The notes: generated from the sequence alone by a model not told the origin. A DNA stretch of 8,093 bases from Lichenicola sp964245345 (GCA_964245345.1 CAXTMS010000154.1:1-8093); one strand, 5' to 3'; positions 1 through 6,454 are shown, counted from the stretch's first letter. Numbers and translations: made by a program.

Positions 1-227
1 GCGCCGGCGGCCAGGCCACGCTTCGACGCCGCTTGGATGATCGGGCCGTCCGCCATGGGATCGGTGAAGGGGACGCCGATCTCGATCAGGTCGGCGCCGG
101 CTGCGGGCATGCCGTGCAGGATGGCTTCCGCGGTGGCGAGGTCAGGATCGCCAGCCTCCAGGAACGGGATCAACGCACCGCGGTTCTCGGCCCGGAGAGC
201 GGCGAACCGGGCGGCAATCCGGCTCAC
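1..227 (-). CDS. trpA: Tryptophan synthase alpha subunit, N-terminal part (cut by window edge)
   Basis: TrpA cleaves indole-3-glycerol phosphate to indole and glyceraldehyde-3-phosphate. It passes indole through a tunnel to TrpB in the cytoplasmic alpha2-beta2 complex, the last step of tryptophan synthesis. Only about 75 residues are inside the window. They begin MSRIAARFAALRAENRGALI, and the start of the TIM barrel is clear: the stretch LIEIGVPFTDPMADGP carries Glu49 and Asp60, the two catalytic acids, at exactly the family numbering. The GTG start lies inside the trpB stop (GTGA, a 4-base overlap), which points to translational coupling and balanced subunit production. The remaining roughly 200 residues lie beyond position 1. 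Identification is secure; nothing can be said about whether the missing part is intact. Confidence 0.95.
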   Translation of the reverse strand, partial: MSRIAARFAALRAENRGALIPFLEAGDPDLATAEAILHGMPAAGADLIEIGVPFTDPMADGPIIQAASKRGLAAG

Positions 228-1543
228 AAGGCGACCCCGAGGCGCTCCGCGACGGTGTAGATGTCCTTGTCGCCGCGCCCGGACAGATTCATCAGGATGA
301 TCTGGTCGGGATGCATGCCGGGGGCGATCTTGACGACGTGGGCCAAGGCGTGGGCGCATTCCAAGGCCGGGATGATCCCCTCGGTGCGTGTGCAAAGCTG
401 GAACGCGGCCAGCGCCTCGTCGTCCGTGATGCCGACATAGTCGGCGCGTCCGATGTCGTGCAGCCAGGCATGCTCGGGACCGATGCCTGGATAATCCAGC
501 CCGGCGCTGATCGAGTGCGCCTCGGTGATCTGGCCTTCCGCGTCCTGCAGGAGGTAGGTGCGGTTGCCGTGCAGCACGCCGGGCCGGCCGCGGCTGATGC
601 TGGCGGCCTGCTTCCCGCTGTCGAGGCCGCGTCCGGCCGCTTCCACGCCGACCAGCCGCACCTCGGCATCGTCGAGAAACGGATGGAAGATGCCCATGGC
701 GTTGGAGCCGCCTCCCACGGCGGCCACCACCACGTCCGGCAGGCGGCCCACCGCTTCCTTCATCTGCACGCGCGCCTCGTCGCCGATCACGCACTGGAAG
801 TCGCGCACCATGGCCGGGTAGGGGTGCGGACCGGCGACGGTGCCGACCAGGAAGTAGGTGTCGTCGACATGGGCGACCCAGTCGCGCATGGCGTCGTTCA
901 TCGCGTCCTTCAGGGTGCCGGCGCCGGTGGTGACCGGATGAACCTCGGCCCCCAGCAGGCGCATGCGGAACACGTTGGATTTCTGCCGCTCGACGTCGAC
1001 GGCGCCCATGTAGATCACGCATTGCAGGCCGAACAGGGCGCACACCGTAGCGGTCGCGACGCCATGACTGCCGGCGCCGGTTTCGGCGACGATCCGGGTG
1101 CGGCCCATGCGCCTGGCCAGCAGGATCTGGCCCATGACGTTGTTGAGCTTGTGCGAGCCGGTGTGGTTCAGCTCCTCGCGCTTGAGATAGATCTGCGCGC
1201 CACCGAGTTCGGCGCCGAGGCGCCTGGCGTGCCACAACGGGCTTGGGCGGCCGACATAATCCTTGAGGTAGAGGTCGAGCTCCTGCCGAAAGGCGGGGTC
1301 GGCCTTGGCCGCCTCATAGGCCTGGTCGAGCTCCAGGATCAGCGGCATCAGGGTTTCGGCGACAAAGCGGCCGCCGAAGATGCCGAAGCGCCCGCGCTCG
1401 TCGGGACCGGAGCGCAGGGTGTTGGGACGGAGCGCATCCGCACGATCGACCTCCGCCCGGGCGGCAAGGCGCACCGACACCGGAACCGACGGATCGGCAT
1501 CCGCACCGGATGTCGGCAGCATGGTCTGGGGTTGCGGATTCAC
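224..1543 (-). CDS. trpB: Tryptophan synthase beta subunit
   Basis: TrpB is the PLP enzyme that condenses indole with L-serine to give L-tryptophan. The product is 439 aa from the chosen GTG start. The PLP lysine is K132 in NHTGSHKLNN (K87 in Salmonella), and the catalytic Glu is E154 in AETGAG (E109). The phosphate-binding GGGSNAMG, the LDYPGIGPEH segment and the C-terminal LMNLSGRGDKD are all present. A GGAGGG Shine-Dalgarno sequence at 1558-1553, nine bases away, favours the GTG at 1543 over an in-frame GTG at 1597 or an ATG at 1522, neither of which has one. This leaves about 33 residues before the usual N-terminus (the PNTLRSGPDERG region is at 40-51). Two departures from the family consensus are visible: Ser159 replaces the usual Gln114 in GAGQHG, and Lys-Ser (188-189) replaces the usual [A/S]-Pro in the ERQxPNVFRM motif. 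The stop overlaps the trpA start. Confidence 0.97.
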   Translation of the reverse strand: MNPQPQTMLPTSGADADPSVPVSVRLAARAEVDRADALRPNTLRSGPDERGRFGIFGGRFVAETLMPLILELDQAYEAAKADPAFRQELDLYLKDYVGRPSPLWHARRLGAELGGAQIYLKREELNHTGSHKLNNVMGQILLARRMGRTRIVAETGAGSHGVATATVCALFGLQCVIYMGAVDVERQKSNVFRMRLLGAEVHPVTTGAGTLKDAMNDAMRDWVAHVDDTYFLVGTVAGPHPYPAMVRDFQCVIGDEARVQMKEAVGRLPDVVVAAVGGGSNAMGIFHPFLDDAEVRLVGVEAAGRGLDSGKQAASISRGRPGVLHGNRTYLLQDAEGQITEAHSISAGLDYPGIGPEHAWLHDIGRADYVGITDDEALAAFQLCTRTEGIIPALECAHALAHVVKIAPGMHPDQIILMNLSGRGDKDIYTVAERLGVAL

Positions 1544-1552
1544 GGTTGGGGA

Positions 1553-1558
1553 CCCTCC
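1553..1558 (-). promoter_or_regulatory. trpB ribosome-binding site
   Basis: GGAGGG on the minus strand lies nine bases ahead of the GTG at 1543 and decides the start of trpB. A GACCTCC stretch about 30 bases upstream on the same strand (1595-1589) could pair with the GGAGGGTC around this site with one bulged base, so the site might be partly masked. That pairing is by eye only. Confidence 0.6.
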
Positions 1559-1624
1559 GGGACGGGGGGTTCTACCGCAGGGGGCCGTGGAGGTCACGCA
1601 TCGGCGGCGAATAACATGTCCGCA

Positions 1625-2887
1625 TCAGCGCAGAAGCAGAACCGCGAGCGTCGGCAGCAGGGCCGCCGGCATCACCAGCGCGCCGCGAAGCAGGAACCGC
1701 CTGAACGACACGTCGAGCCCGTCGCGACGAAGCGCGGTCAGCCACAGGATGGTGGCGAGCGACCCGGTGATCGACAGGTTCGGGCCGAGATCGACCCCGA
1801 CCAGCAGCGAGTCGACCACCGGCCTCGGCAGCCGGCCCTGCGCGACCACCTGGGCTGCAACCAGCCCGGTCGGCAGGTTGTTGGCAAGGTTGCAGAGCAG
1901 CGCCAGCCCGACGCCGCAGGCAAGAGCGGCAGGTCCGACGCCGGCCTGCGCCGCGCGGTGCAGCGCCCCGGCGAGGGCTGCCAGCGATCCCGTCCGGTCC
2001 AGGCCGGACACCAGCACGAACAAGCCTGCAACCAGCGGCAGCACTCCCCATGAGATGCCCCGCGCCAGCGCCCAAGGCGGCTCCCGCTTGGCGAGCAGGA
2101 GCACGACAAGGGTGCCGAGCCCGCACAGGCAGGTCGGCAGGCCCAGCGCGATCCCTGCGGCCGAGGCGGCCAGCAGCACCAGCGCCGCGACGATCAGCCC
2201 GGCCAACGCGGTCCAGCCGCCGGCACCAAGCCGCGGCTGCAGCATGCCGGTCCGGATCGAACCCGACAGGCATCGCCGCTCGACCAGAAGCAGCGCCAGA
2301 AGGGTCGCTGCCACCGAGACCGCTGCCGGTAGCAGGAAGCGACCGAGCCAGGCTGACAGCGGCGGCATGTGGTTGCCGTAGAGCACTAGGTTCGCCGGGT
2401 TGGAGATTGGCAGCACGAACGAGGCCGCGTTGGCGACAAAGGCGCAGGCGAACAGAAAGGGCAGCGGTTCCGCCTCGGCCGCCCGGGCAGCCGAGGCCAC
2501 CGCCGGCGTCAGCACCACCGCGGCGGCGTCGTTCGACAGGAACACCGTGACCGCGGTGCCGACGGCATAAACCAGCACGAACAGTTGTCGTGCCGATCCG
2601 CCGGCGCAGCGCACGGCAAGCACGGCGAGCCAGTCGAACAAGCCTTCACGACGCGACACCTCCGACAACAGCATCATGCCCAGCAGGAACAGGTAGACGT
2701 CCATGCCGCGGCGGATGGCGGCTAGCGCTGCCGGGGCCGGCAACAGCCCGAGCACCACCAGGAGCACGGCGCCTCCCACCGCCCACACCGCTTCCGGCAG
2801 TCGCCAGGGTCGCACGATGACGCCGGCGGTCGCGGCGAGCACGACCATGAAGGAAGCAAAGGACCCGCCGCCGGTCGCGATCGACAT
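1625..2887 (-). CDS. ArsB/NhaD-superfamily inner-membrane transporter (arsenite-efflux-like)
   Basis: A polytopic membrane protein of 420 aa, close to E. coli ArsB (429 aa). ArsB extrudes arsenite or antimonite, with or without the ArsA ATPase. Family landmarks: FLSNDAAAVVLTP at about 117-128 (ArsB: FANDGAALILTP), a FVANAASF...NPANLV stretch (ArsB: FIADTASL...SNLVNIV), NNLPTGLV at about 336-343 (ArsB: NNMPTVLV) and DLGPNLSITGSLATILWL from about 366 (ArsB: DLGPKITPIGSLATLLWL). Hydrophobic segments run through nearly the whole length. The ATG at 2887 has GGAG ten bases upstream. An in-frame start at 3004 would add 39 polar residues without a membrane segment and is less likely. No arsR, arsC or arsA is visible nearby, so arsenite as substrate is not supported by context; another anion or Na+/H+ exchange is possible within the superfamily. 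It lies 81 bp ahead of trpB on the same strand and may be co-transcribed. Confidence 0.85.
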   Translation of the reverse strand: MSIATGGGSFASFMVVLAATAGVIVRPWRLPEAVWAVGGAVLLVVLGLLPAPAALAAIRRGMDVYLFLLGMMLLSEVSRREGLFDWLAVLAVRCAGGSARQLFVLVYAVGTAVTVFLSNDAAAVVLTPAVASAARAAEAEPLPFLFACAFVANAASFVLPISNPANLVLYGNHMPPLSAWLGRFLLPAAVSVAATLLALLLVERRCLSGSIRTGMLQPRLGAGGWTALAGLIVAALVLLAASAAGIALGLPTCLCGLGTLVVLLLAKREPPWALARGISWGVLPLVAGLFVLVSGLDRTGSLAALAGALHRAAQAGVGPAALACGVGLALLCNLANNLPTGLVAAQVVAQGRLPRPVVDSLLVGVDLGPNLSITGSLATILWLTALRRDGLDVSFRRFLLRGALVMPAALLPTLAVLLLR

Positions 2888-3034
2888 GCCGGCGACACTC
2901 CGAGGGAAGCACGGAATGAAGACGATGCACGCCGAATCAGGTTCCCTCGGGATCCCGCTCCCGGGTCCCGCTGAACCGACCGGTCGAGGTCGACGCGACG
3001 ACAACGCCGTCCCGCTTTGGCAAATGCCGCCTGC

Positions 3035-3057
3035 TTGTCCGGTTTTGTGGGGGACAA
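3035..3057. repeat. Inverted repeat TTGTCC-N11-GGACAA, possible operator
   Basis: TTGTCC at 3035-3040 and GGACAA at 3052-3057 are perfect inverted arms with an 11-base spacer, in the divergent region ahead of the ArsB-like gene. The right arm begins a GACAACGCC 9-mer (3053-3061) that recurs directly at 3000-3008. A two-fold regulator could bind such a site, but there is no regulator gene nearby, and a 6-base arm can arise by chance in GC-rich DNA. Confidence 0.25.
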
Positions 3058-3130
3058 CGCCTTCCGATCAAGCTAACCAACCCGAGCCGGCGCTCCTGTC
3101 GGTTTCCTTGAGCGCCTTGGAGGCCCTCGC

Positions 3131-3157
3131 ATGTCGATCACCTTCCTGCTTGCCTGA
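3131..3157 (+). CDS. Possible 8-codon leader peptide ahead of the MFS exporter
   Basis: ATG at 3131 opens an 8-codon frame, MSITFLLA, ending in TGA at 3155-3157. GGAGG at 3119-3123 is a full Shine-Dalgarno sequence with a 7-base gap, better than the one of the downstream MFS gene. The frame ends 198 bases before the MFS start. Short hydrophobic leader peptides control several drug-resistance genes through ribosome stalling (erm, cml and mef type leaders). Whether this one is translated or regulatory is an inference; a chance SD plus ATG cannot be excluded. Confidence 0.25.
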   Translation: MSITFLLA

Positions 3158-3193
3158 GCATCCTGCCGCCTGGAAGCCGCAGCTTGTCTCCGG

Positions 3194-3283
3194 GCCGGCT
3201 TGGTGGCCTGCCGCACGACCGCTCGGTTCCGCTTCCGGCCGTGCCGGCTTGGGCGACCTTCCTTGTGTCCCGGGCACCAAGCC
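3194..3283 (+). repeat. Competing RNA arms in the MFS leader
   Basis: The 10-mer GCCGGCTTGG occurs at 3194-3203 and again at 3243-3252. A downstream segment CACCAAGCC (3275-3283) can pair with the first copy over nine bases (GGCTTGGTG, 3197-3205) or with the second over seven (GGCTTGG, 3246-3252). The two pairings exclude each other, as in attenuator leaders. In GC-rich sequence such matches arise by chance at an appreciable rate, and no T-run follows. Confidence 0.25.
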
Positions 3284-3355
3284 AGAAACCCGGTCTCGTC
3301 CAGGTCCAAGGGGACGTGCTGTCGGTTCGAGCATCACCGGACAGGGATCGCCGCC

Positions 3356-4636
3356 ATGACACACCGCCCGGACCACACAGCTTCCCCAAGCGCGTCGGCC
3401 TCCCTATACGGCAGCTTCCGAACCCTTCTTGGCCAGCGCAACTTCGCCCTGTTCTTCACTGCAACCACCGCCTCGACCCTTGGATCGGCGGTGGTGCCGG
3501 TGGCGCTGACCTTCGCGCTGCTCACCTTGAAGTATTCGGCCACCACGATCGGCCTGGTCCTGGCGGCGCAGACGGCGCCGACGATCGTGCTGATGCTGGC
3601 TGGAGGCGTGATCGGCGACCGGTGGCCGAGGCGCCGCTTGATGATGGGCTCGGACATCCTGCGCTGCGCCAGCCAGCTCGTGCTCGCGACCCTTCTGGCG
3701 ATCGGCCATCCGCCGCTCGCGGCCCTGCTGGTGATGGCTGCCTGTGTCGGGGTCGGCAACGCCTTCTATGCTCCGGCGGAGGGCGGGCTCATCCCGCAGG
3801 TCGCCGGCGCCGAGCACCTCAAGGAGGCCAACAGCGTCCTCAGCATCACCGGTTCGTTGTCGGCGATCCTGGGCCCGTCGCTTGGCGGGCTGCTGGTCGC
3901 ATCCGGCAAGGCACCGCTTGCGATCGGCGTCGACGCGCTGTCCTACGCCCTGAGCGCCACCTGCCTGTCGCTGATGCGCATCTCCGTGCATGAGTCCACG
4001 CCGTCGGCCTCGTTCATCACCGACCTGAAGCTCGGATGGCAGGAGTTCCGCCAGCACCGCTGGCTTCAGCTCATCACCGCGCAGTACGGGCTTCTGAACC
4101 TGGTTGCCTTCGCACCCTTCTTCGTCCTCGGCCCGGTCCTGTTCGCGTCCCTGCCGAACGGCGCCAGGCTGTGGGGCCTGGTCGCCTCCGCCACCGGCGT
4201 CGGCGGCATGGTCGGCGGCTTGTTCATCCTCCGCCTCCGCTTTCTCCGCCCGCTTGTCGCATTCGAGCTCGCCGCCGCCTTGCTGGCGACGCCGCTCGTC
4301 CTGCTGGCATTCCATGCGCCGGTTCTTCCGGTGGCGGTCGGCAGTGCCGTCTTCGGCGCCGCGCTCGCGGTCCTGAACGTGACCGTGCAGACCACGATCC
4401 AGGAGCGGATCCCAGCCGACGTGCTGTCCCGCGTCAACGCCATGTTCAGCGTGGTGTCCCTGGGCCTCGGCCCGATCGGCTTCGCCTTGTGCGGTCCGAT
4501 CGCGCATCTGGTCGGGCCGCGAAGCTCCCTGGTCATCGGCTCCGGTGCGATCGTGGTGAGCGCGATGGTCCTGCTGACCTCGCGCTACATCAGGCTGCTG
4601 AAGAGCGAGCCGGTTCCCGGTGCCATCACGGGATAA
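3356..4636 (+). CDS. MFS transporter, probable exporter
   Basis: A 426-aa major facilitator superfamily permease of the inner membrane, of the single-chain type that includes macrolide (Mef-like) and siderophore (EntS-like) exporters. The sequence opens with a polar tail, then GQRNFALFF and a first membrane segment from about residue 30. The MFS motif A lies between TM2 and TM3 as GGVIGDRWPRRR at 83-94. A long series of hydrophobic segments follows, with an intracellular loop around DLKLGWQEFRQHRWL in mid-protein, as expected for 12 TM helices in two halves. The ATG at 3356 has AGGG nine bases upstream. A TTG at 3200 would add 52 Arg/Cys-rich residues without family resemblance and is rejected. 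The exported compound cannot be told from sequence. The lipoprotein gene follows 125 bp downstream on the same strand. Confidence 0.88.
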   Translation: MTHRPDHTASPSASASLYGSFRTLLGQRNFALFFTATTASTLGSAVVPVALTFALLTLKYSATTIGLVLAAQTAPTIVLMLAGGVIGDRWPRRRLMMGSDILRCASQLVLATLLAIGHPPLAALLVMAACVGVGNAFYAPAEGGLIPQVAGAEHLKEANSVLSITGSLSAILGPSLGGLLVASGKAPLAIGVDALSYALSATCLSLMRISVHESTPSASFITDLKLGWQEFRQHRWLQLITAQYGLLNLVAFAPFFVLGPVLFASLPNGARLWGLVASATGVGGMVGGLFILRLRFLRPLVAFELAAALLATPLVLLAFHAPVLPVAVGSAVFGAALAVLNVTVQTTIQERIPADVLSRVNAMFSVVSLGLGPIGFALCGPIAHLVGPRSSLVIGSGAIVVSAMVLLTSRYIRLLKSEPVPGAITG

Positions 4637-4657
4637 ACCCGTTGCCGGCGCGGCAGC
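4628..4657 (+). terminator. Overlapping small hairpins at the end of the MFS gene
   Basis: ACGGG-ATAAA-CCCGT (4628-4642) folds across the TAA stop codon, and GTTGCCG-GCG-CGGCAGC (4641-4657, one G-T pair) folds just behind it, sharing two bases. There is no T-run, so this is not a classical intrinsic terminator. It may pause polymerase or protect the 3' end. Confidence 0.2.
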
Positions 4658-4761
4658 CAGCCTGAGCCGAGACCGGCGGCCCGCCTCGCATGTTCTTCTG
4701 CATCCGTCACCGGTCTGCAAGCGTTGCTGTTCACTCGGCGCAGAGCCCGGGGAGGGCAGCA

Positions 4762-5250
4762 ATGGCCACGCATCGGCGATCCGGATTTCAACGGCCTGCA
4801 CGTGTCCTGAAGGCGCTTGGCTTGGCGCTGGCGCTTAGCGGTTGCGCCGGCCAGGGCGGCCCGGTCCTCGGCGAATGGCAAGGGCGGCAACCGCAGCTGG
4901 ACCCGCTCTCGCCCACGTTCGTCACCTTGGTACTGCACGGCAACCCCGGCGACACCCAGGGCGGCTACGACATCCAGGCGATCAACACGCAGCCGGTGTT
5001 CGGCGACGTCAACCAGGGCCAGCTGACCTGGAGCGATCGCTGGACTCTCACCCCGTCCGCCGGGTCGGGATCCGTCCTGCTCCTGGTGCTGCACAACCTT
5101 CCGAACAGCCAAATCTCGCGCTACGTCCTGTTGTCGAGCGGCGTGCTGCTGCCGGCCACGTCGCAGAACCGTCCGGACACCTCGCCGGAAAGCCGCATCG
5201 AGGGCTTGAGGCCGGTCCCGAGGAACAGCTTCGGCTACGGACGCGTCTAG
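4762..5250 (+). CDS. Small lipoprotein of unknown function
   Basis: The product is 162 aa with a lipoprotein signal peptide: a basic n-region (R5, R6, R11, R14, K17), a short hydrophobic core ALGLALAL and the lipobox LSGC with Cys28 as the lipidation site. Ala at +2 predicts sorting to the outer membrane. C28 is the only cysteine. The mature part (about 135 aa) opens AGQGGPVLGEWQG and continues with alternating polar and hydrophobic stretches (TFVTLVLHG, GSVLLLVLHN, SRYVLLSSGVLLP) that suggest a beta-rich fold, plus a TWSDRW motif. I do not recognise the family. ATG 4762 has GGAGGG five bases upstream; an earlier in-frame ATG at 4690 would place 24 extra residues before the signal peptide and is unlikely. 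It may be co-transcribed with the MFS gene (125-bp gap) and converges on the aldo/keto reductase 26 bp away. Confidence 0.8.
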   Translation: MATHRRSGFQRPARVLKALGLALALSGCAGQGGPVLGEWQGRQPQLDPLSPTFVTLVLHGNPGDTQGGYDIQAINTQPVFGDVNQGQLTWSDRWTLTPSAGSGSVLLLVLHNLPNSQISRYVLLSSGVLLPATSQNRPDTSPESRIEGLRPVPRNSFGYGRV

Positions 5251-5261
5251 GCAGCCGGAGC

Positions 5262-5272
5262 AGGGCGGCCCT
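5262..5272 (+). terminator. Short hairpin in the convergent 26-bp gap
   Basis: AGGG-CGG-CCCT followed by TTCCTT is the only structure between the stop of the lipoprotein gene and the stop of the opposing aldo/keto reductase. The stem is just four base pairs and the T-run is broken, so any terminator role is weakly supported. Confidence 0.15.
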
Positions 5273-5276
5273 TTCC

Positions 5277-6359
5277 TTACTCCATCACCGGCGCCAGCTT
5301 GTTGACGGCCTCGACGTCCTCGCCAAGCCATTGCGGGTTTTTGGCGGTGCCGTCGAAGGTGGCGCTGGTCTTGAACAGCTCATACCTGCCTTCCAGCGCA
5401 TGCGGGCGGCTACGCGCCAGCAGGGCCGAAACCCTTTCACGATCCATTGGCTGGAAGGTCCGTACTGCCTCGAAGGCTTGGTCCAGGTCACGCTGGTTTT
5501 CCACCCCGGTGATCACCACCGAGGTCGGCAGGTTGAGGGAATAATGGAGGTACTCGAGCGGCGTGATCGCAGCACCGCTCTTGAGCAGCACGCTGTCTGC
5601 AAACGTCTTCATGCCCAGCACGGCAATGCCCTGCTCGACCAGATAAGGCAGCACGAGATGGGCAAAGCTGCGGAAATGCGCGTCCATCACGTTGAGCGGC
5701 ATCTGCACGGCGTCGAACCGGAACCCCCGCTCGGCGGCGACCGCCAGCATCTGCAGATGGATGCGCGGGTCCTTGTGACCGGTAAAGCCGATGTAACGCA
5801 GCTTGCCAGCTGCCTTCGCCTCGACGAACGCTTCCATCGCGCCGCCTTCGGCGAAGATGCGGTCCGGATCGTCGTAGCGGAGGATCTCGTGGTGCTGCAC
5901 CAGGTCGATCCGGTCGGTGCGCATCCGCTTGAGCGAGGTGTCGATCTGCCGCGCCGCTTCCTGCTTGGTGCGCCCGTCCATTTTGGACATCAGGAACACG
6001 CGGTCGCGGTAGCCGTTCTGGTCCAGCGCCACGCCGACGCGCAGTTCGGACCGGCCCCCGTTGTAGTCCCAGCAGTTGTCGATAAAGGTGATGCCGCGGT
6101 CGACCGCCTGATGCACCAGACGCACCGCCTCGTCGTCGCTGACCGCGTTCTTGCCAAGGTGGAAGCCGCCCAGGCCGATGGCGGAGATCATCTCGCCAGT
6201 GCGGCCGAAGCCGCGATACAGCATCTCCCCGCGCCGCTGCCCCGGATCGGCAAGGACCGGAAGCGCTGCCGGATCCGGAACGCGCGAAACTGGCAGGCCG
6301 GAACTGGCCGGGGCGACGCTGTCGAAGGCGGCCGATTCAAGCTCGGTTACAGGGTCCAT
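5277..6359 (-). CDS. Aldo/keto reductase family oxidoreductase
   Basis: A 360-aa NAD(P)H-dependent oxidoreductase of the aldo/keto reductase (AKR) fold, a cytoplasmic TIM barrel that reduces aldehydes or ketones. The barrel begins at about residue 46 with MLYRGFGRTGEMISAIGLGG. The catalytic tetrad is complete: Asp94 and Tyr99 in FIDNCWDYNGGRSE, Lys126 in LMSKMDG, and His157 in DLVQHHEI. The late segment SVVITGVENQRDLDQA fits the cofactor-binding region. The C-terminus carries a YELFKTSATFDGTAKNPQWLG stretch. C96 is the only cysteine, so the C-terminal Fe-S domain of some related proteins is absent. ATG 6359 has GGAGG six bases upstream; the open frame runs on to 6653 but without family similarity. 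About 45 residues precede the barrel. It is divergent from corA across 149 bp and converges on the lipoprotein gene. Substrate unknown. Confidence 0.93.
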   Translation of the reverse strand: MDPVTELESAAFDSVAPASSGLPVSRVPDPAALPVLADPGQRRGEMLYRGFGRTGEMISAIGLGGFHLGKNAVSDDEAVRLVHQAVDRGITFIDNCWDYNGGRSELRVGVALDQNGYRDRVFLMSKMDGRTKQEAARQIDTSLKRMRTDRIDLVQHHEILRYDDPDRIFAEGGAMEAFVEAKAAGKLRYIGFTGHKDPRIHLQMLAVAAERGFRFDAVQMPLNVMDAHFRSFAHLVLPYLVEQGIAVLGMKTFADSVLLKSGAAITPLEYLHYSLNLPTSVVITGVENQRDLDQAFEAVRTFQPMDRERVSALLARSRPHALEGRYELFKTSATFDGTAKNPQWLGEDVEAVNKLAPVME

Positions 6360-6454
6360 GTCATGCCTCCAGCGCAGGATTAAGCACGGACGAGGAAAAC
6401 GGTTGCGCGGCTGGCTGACAGGACGAGGCGGCTGGGCAGCGGAGCGATTGGTGT

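Larger units (their letters stand above)
2888..3355. other. Divergent intergenic region without a convincing gene
   Basis: These 468 bases separate the ArsB-like gene from the divergent MFS gene, so promoters for both should lie here, but I found no convincing -35/-10 pair on either strand. Open frames cross it on both strands. Their codons lack the strong third-position GC bias of the true genes, they lack good ribosome-binding sites, and their products are low-complexity Arg/Pro/Ala/Gly sequences. The region does hold two perfect 10-base palindromes (CGGGATCCCG at 2948-2957, CGACCGGTCG at 2977-2986), an inverted repeat at 3035-3057, an 8-codon mini-ORF with a good Shine-Dalgarno sequence at 3131, and a pair of repeated arms that compete for one complement (3194-3283). 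Confidence 0.7.

Noticed and set aside
1572..1601. Nine-codon frame MRDLHGPLR ahead of trpB, considered as a trp attenuator leader peptide
   Set aside because: It has no Trp codon, no Shine-Dalgarno sequence, and no terminator hairpin with a T-run behind it.
311..2053. Long plus-strand open frame (580 codons) opposite trpB and the end of the ArsB-like gene
   Set aside because: It is antisense to clear genes, and its His/Gly/Ala/Arg-rich product resembles no family. Long antisense frames are expected where third positions are mostly G or C.
3262..3281. Near-palindrome CTTG...CCCGGG...CAAG
   Set aside because: Three mismatched pairs on each side interrupt it, and its right arm is better explained as the partner of the repeated GGCTTGG arms.
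3073..3309. Minus-strand 78-codon frame in the divergent intergenic region, Arg/Lys-rich
   Set aside because: It has a TTG start without a Shine-Dalgarno sequence, weak third-position GC bias and no recognisable domain; it could be chance or a remnant.
3404..4801. Minus-strand open frame (465 codons) opposite the MFS gene
   Set aside because: It is antisense to a well-supported transporter; the Gln/Arg/Asp/Gly-rich translation is typical of a reverse-strand shadow.
4842..6383. Plus-strand open frame (513 codons) opposite the aldo/keto reductase and overlapping the lipoprotein gene
   Set aside because: It is a shadow of two supported genes, starts inside the lipoprotein signal-peptide region, and its product is low complexity.
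6363..6383. Mini-ORF MPPAQD upstream of corA, considered as a proline-rich Mg2+-sensing leader peptide
   Set aside because: It lies upstream of the likely corA promoter at 6455, so it would not be in the corA transcript, and its ribosome-binding site is poor.
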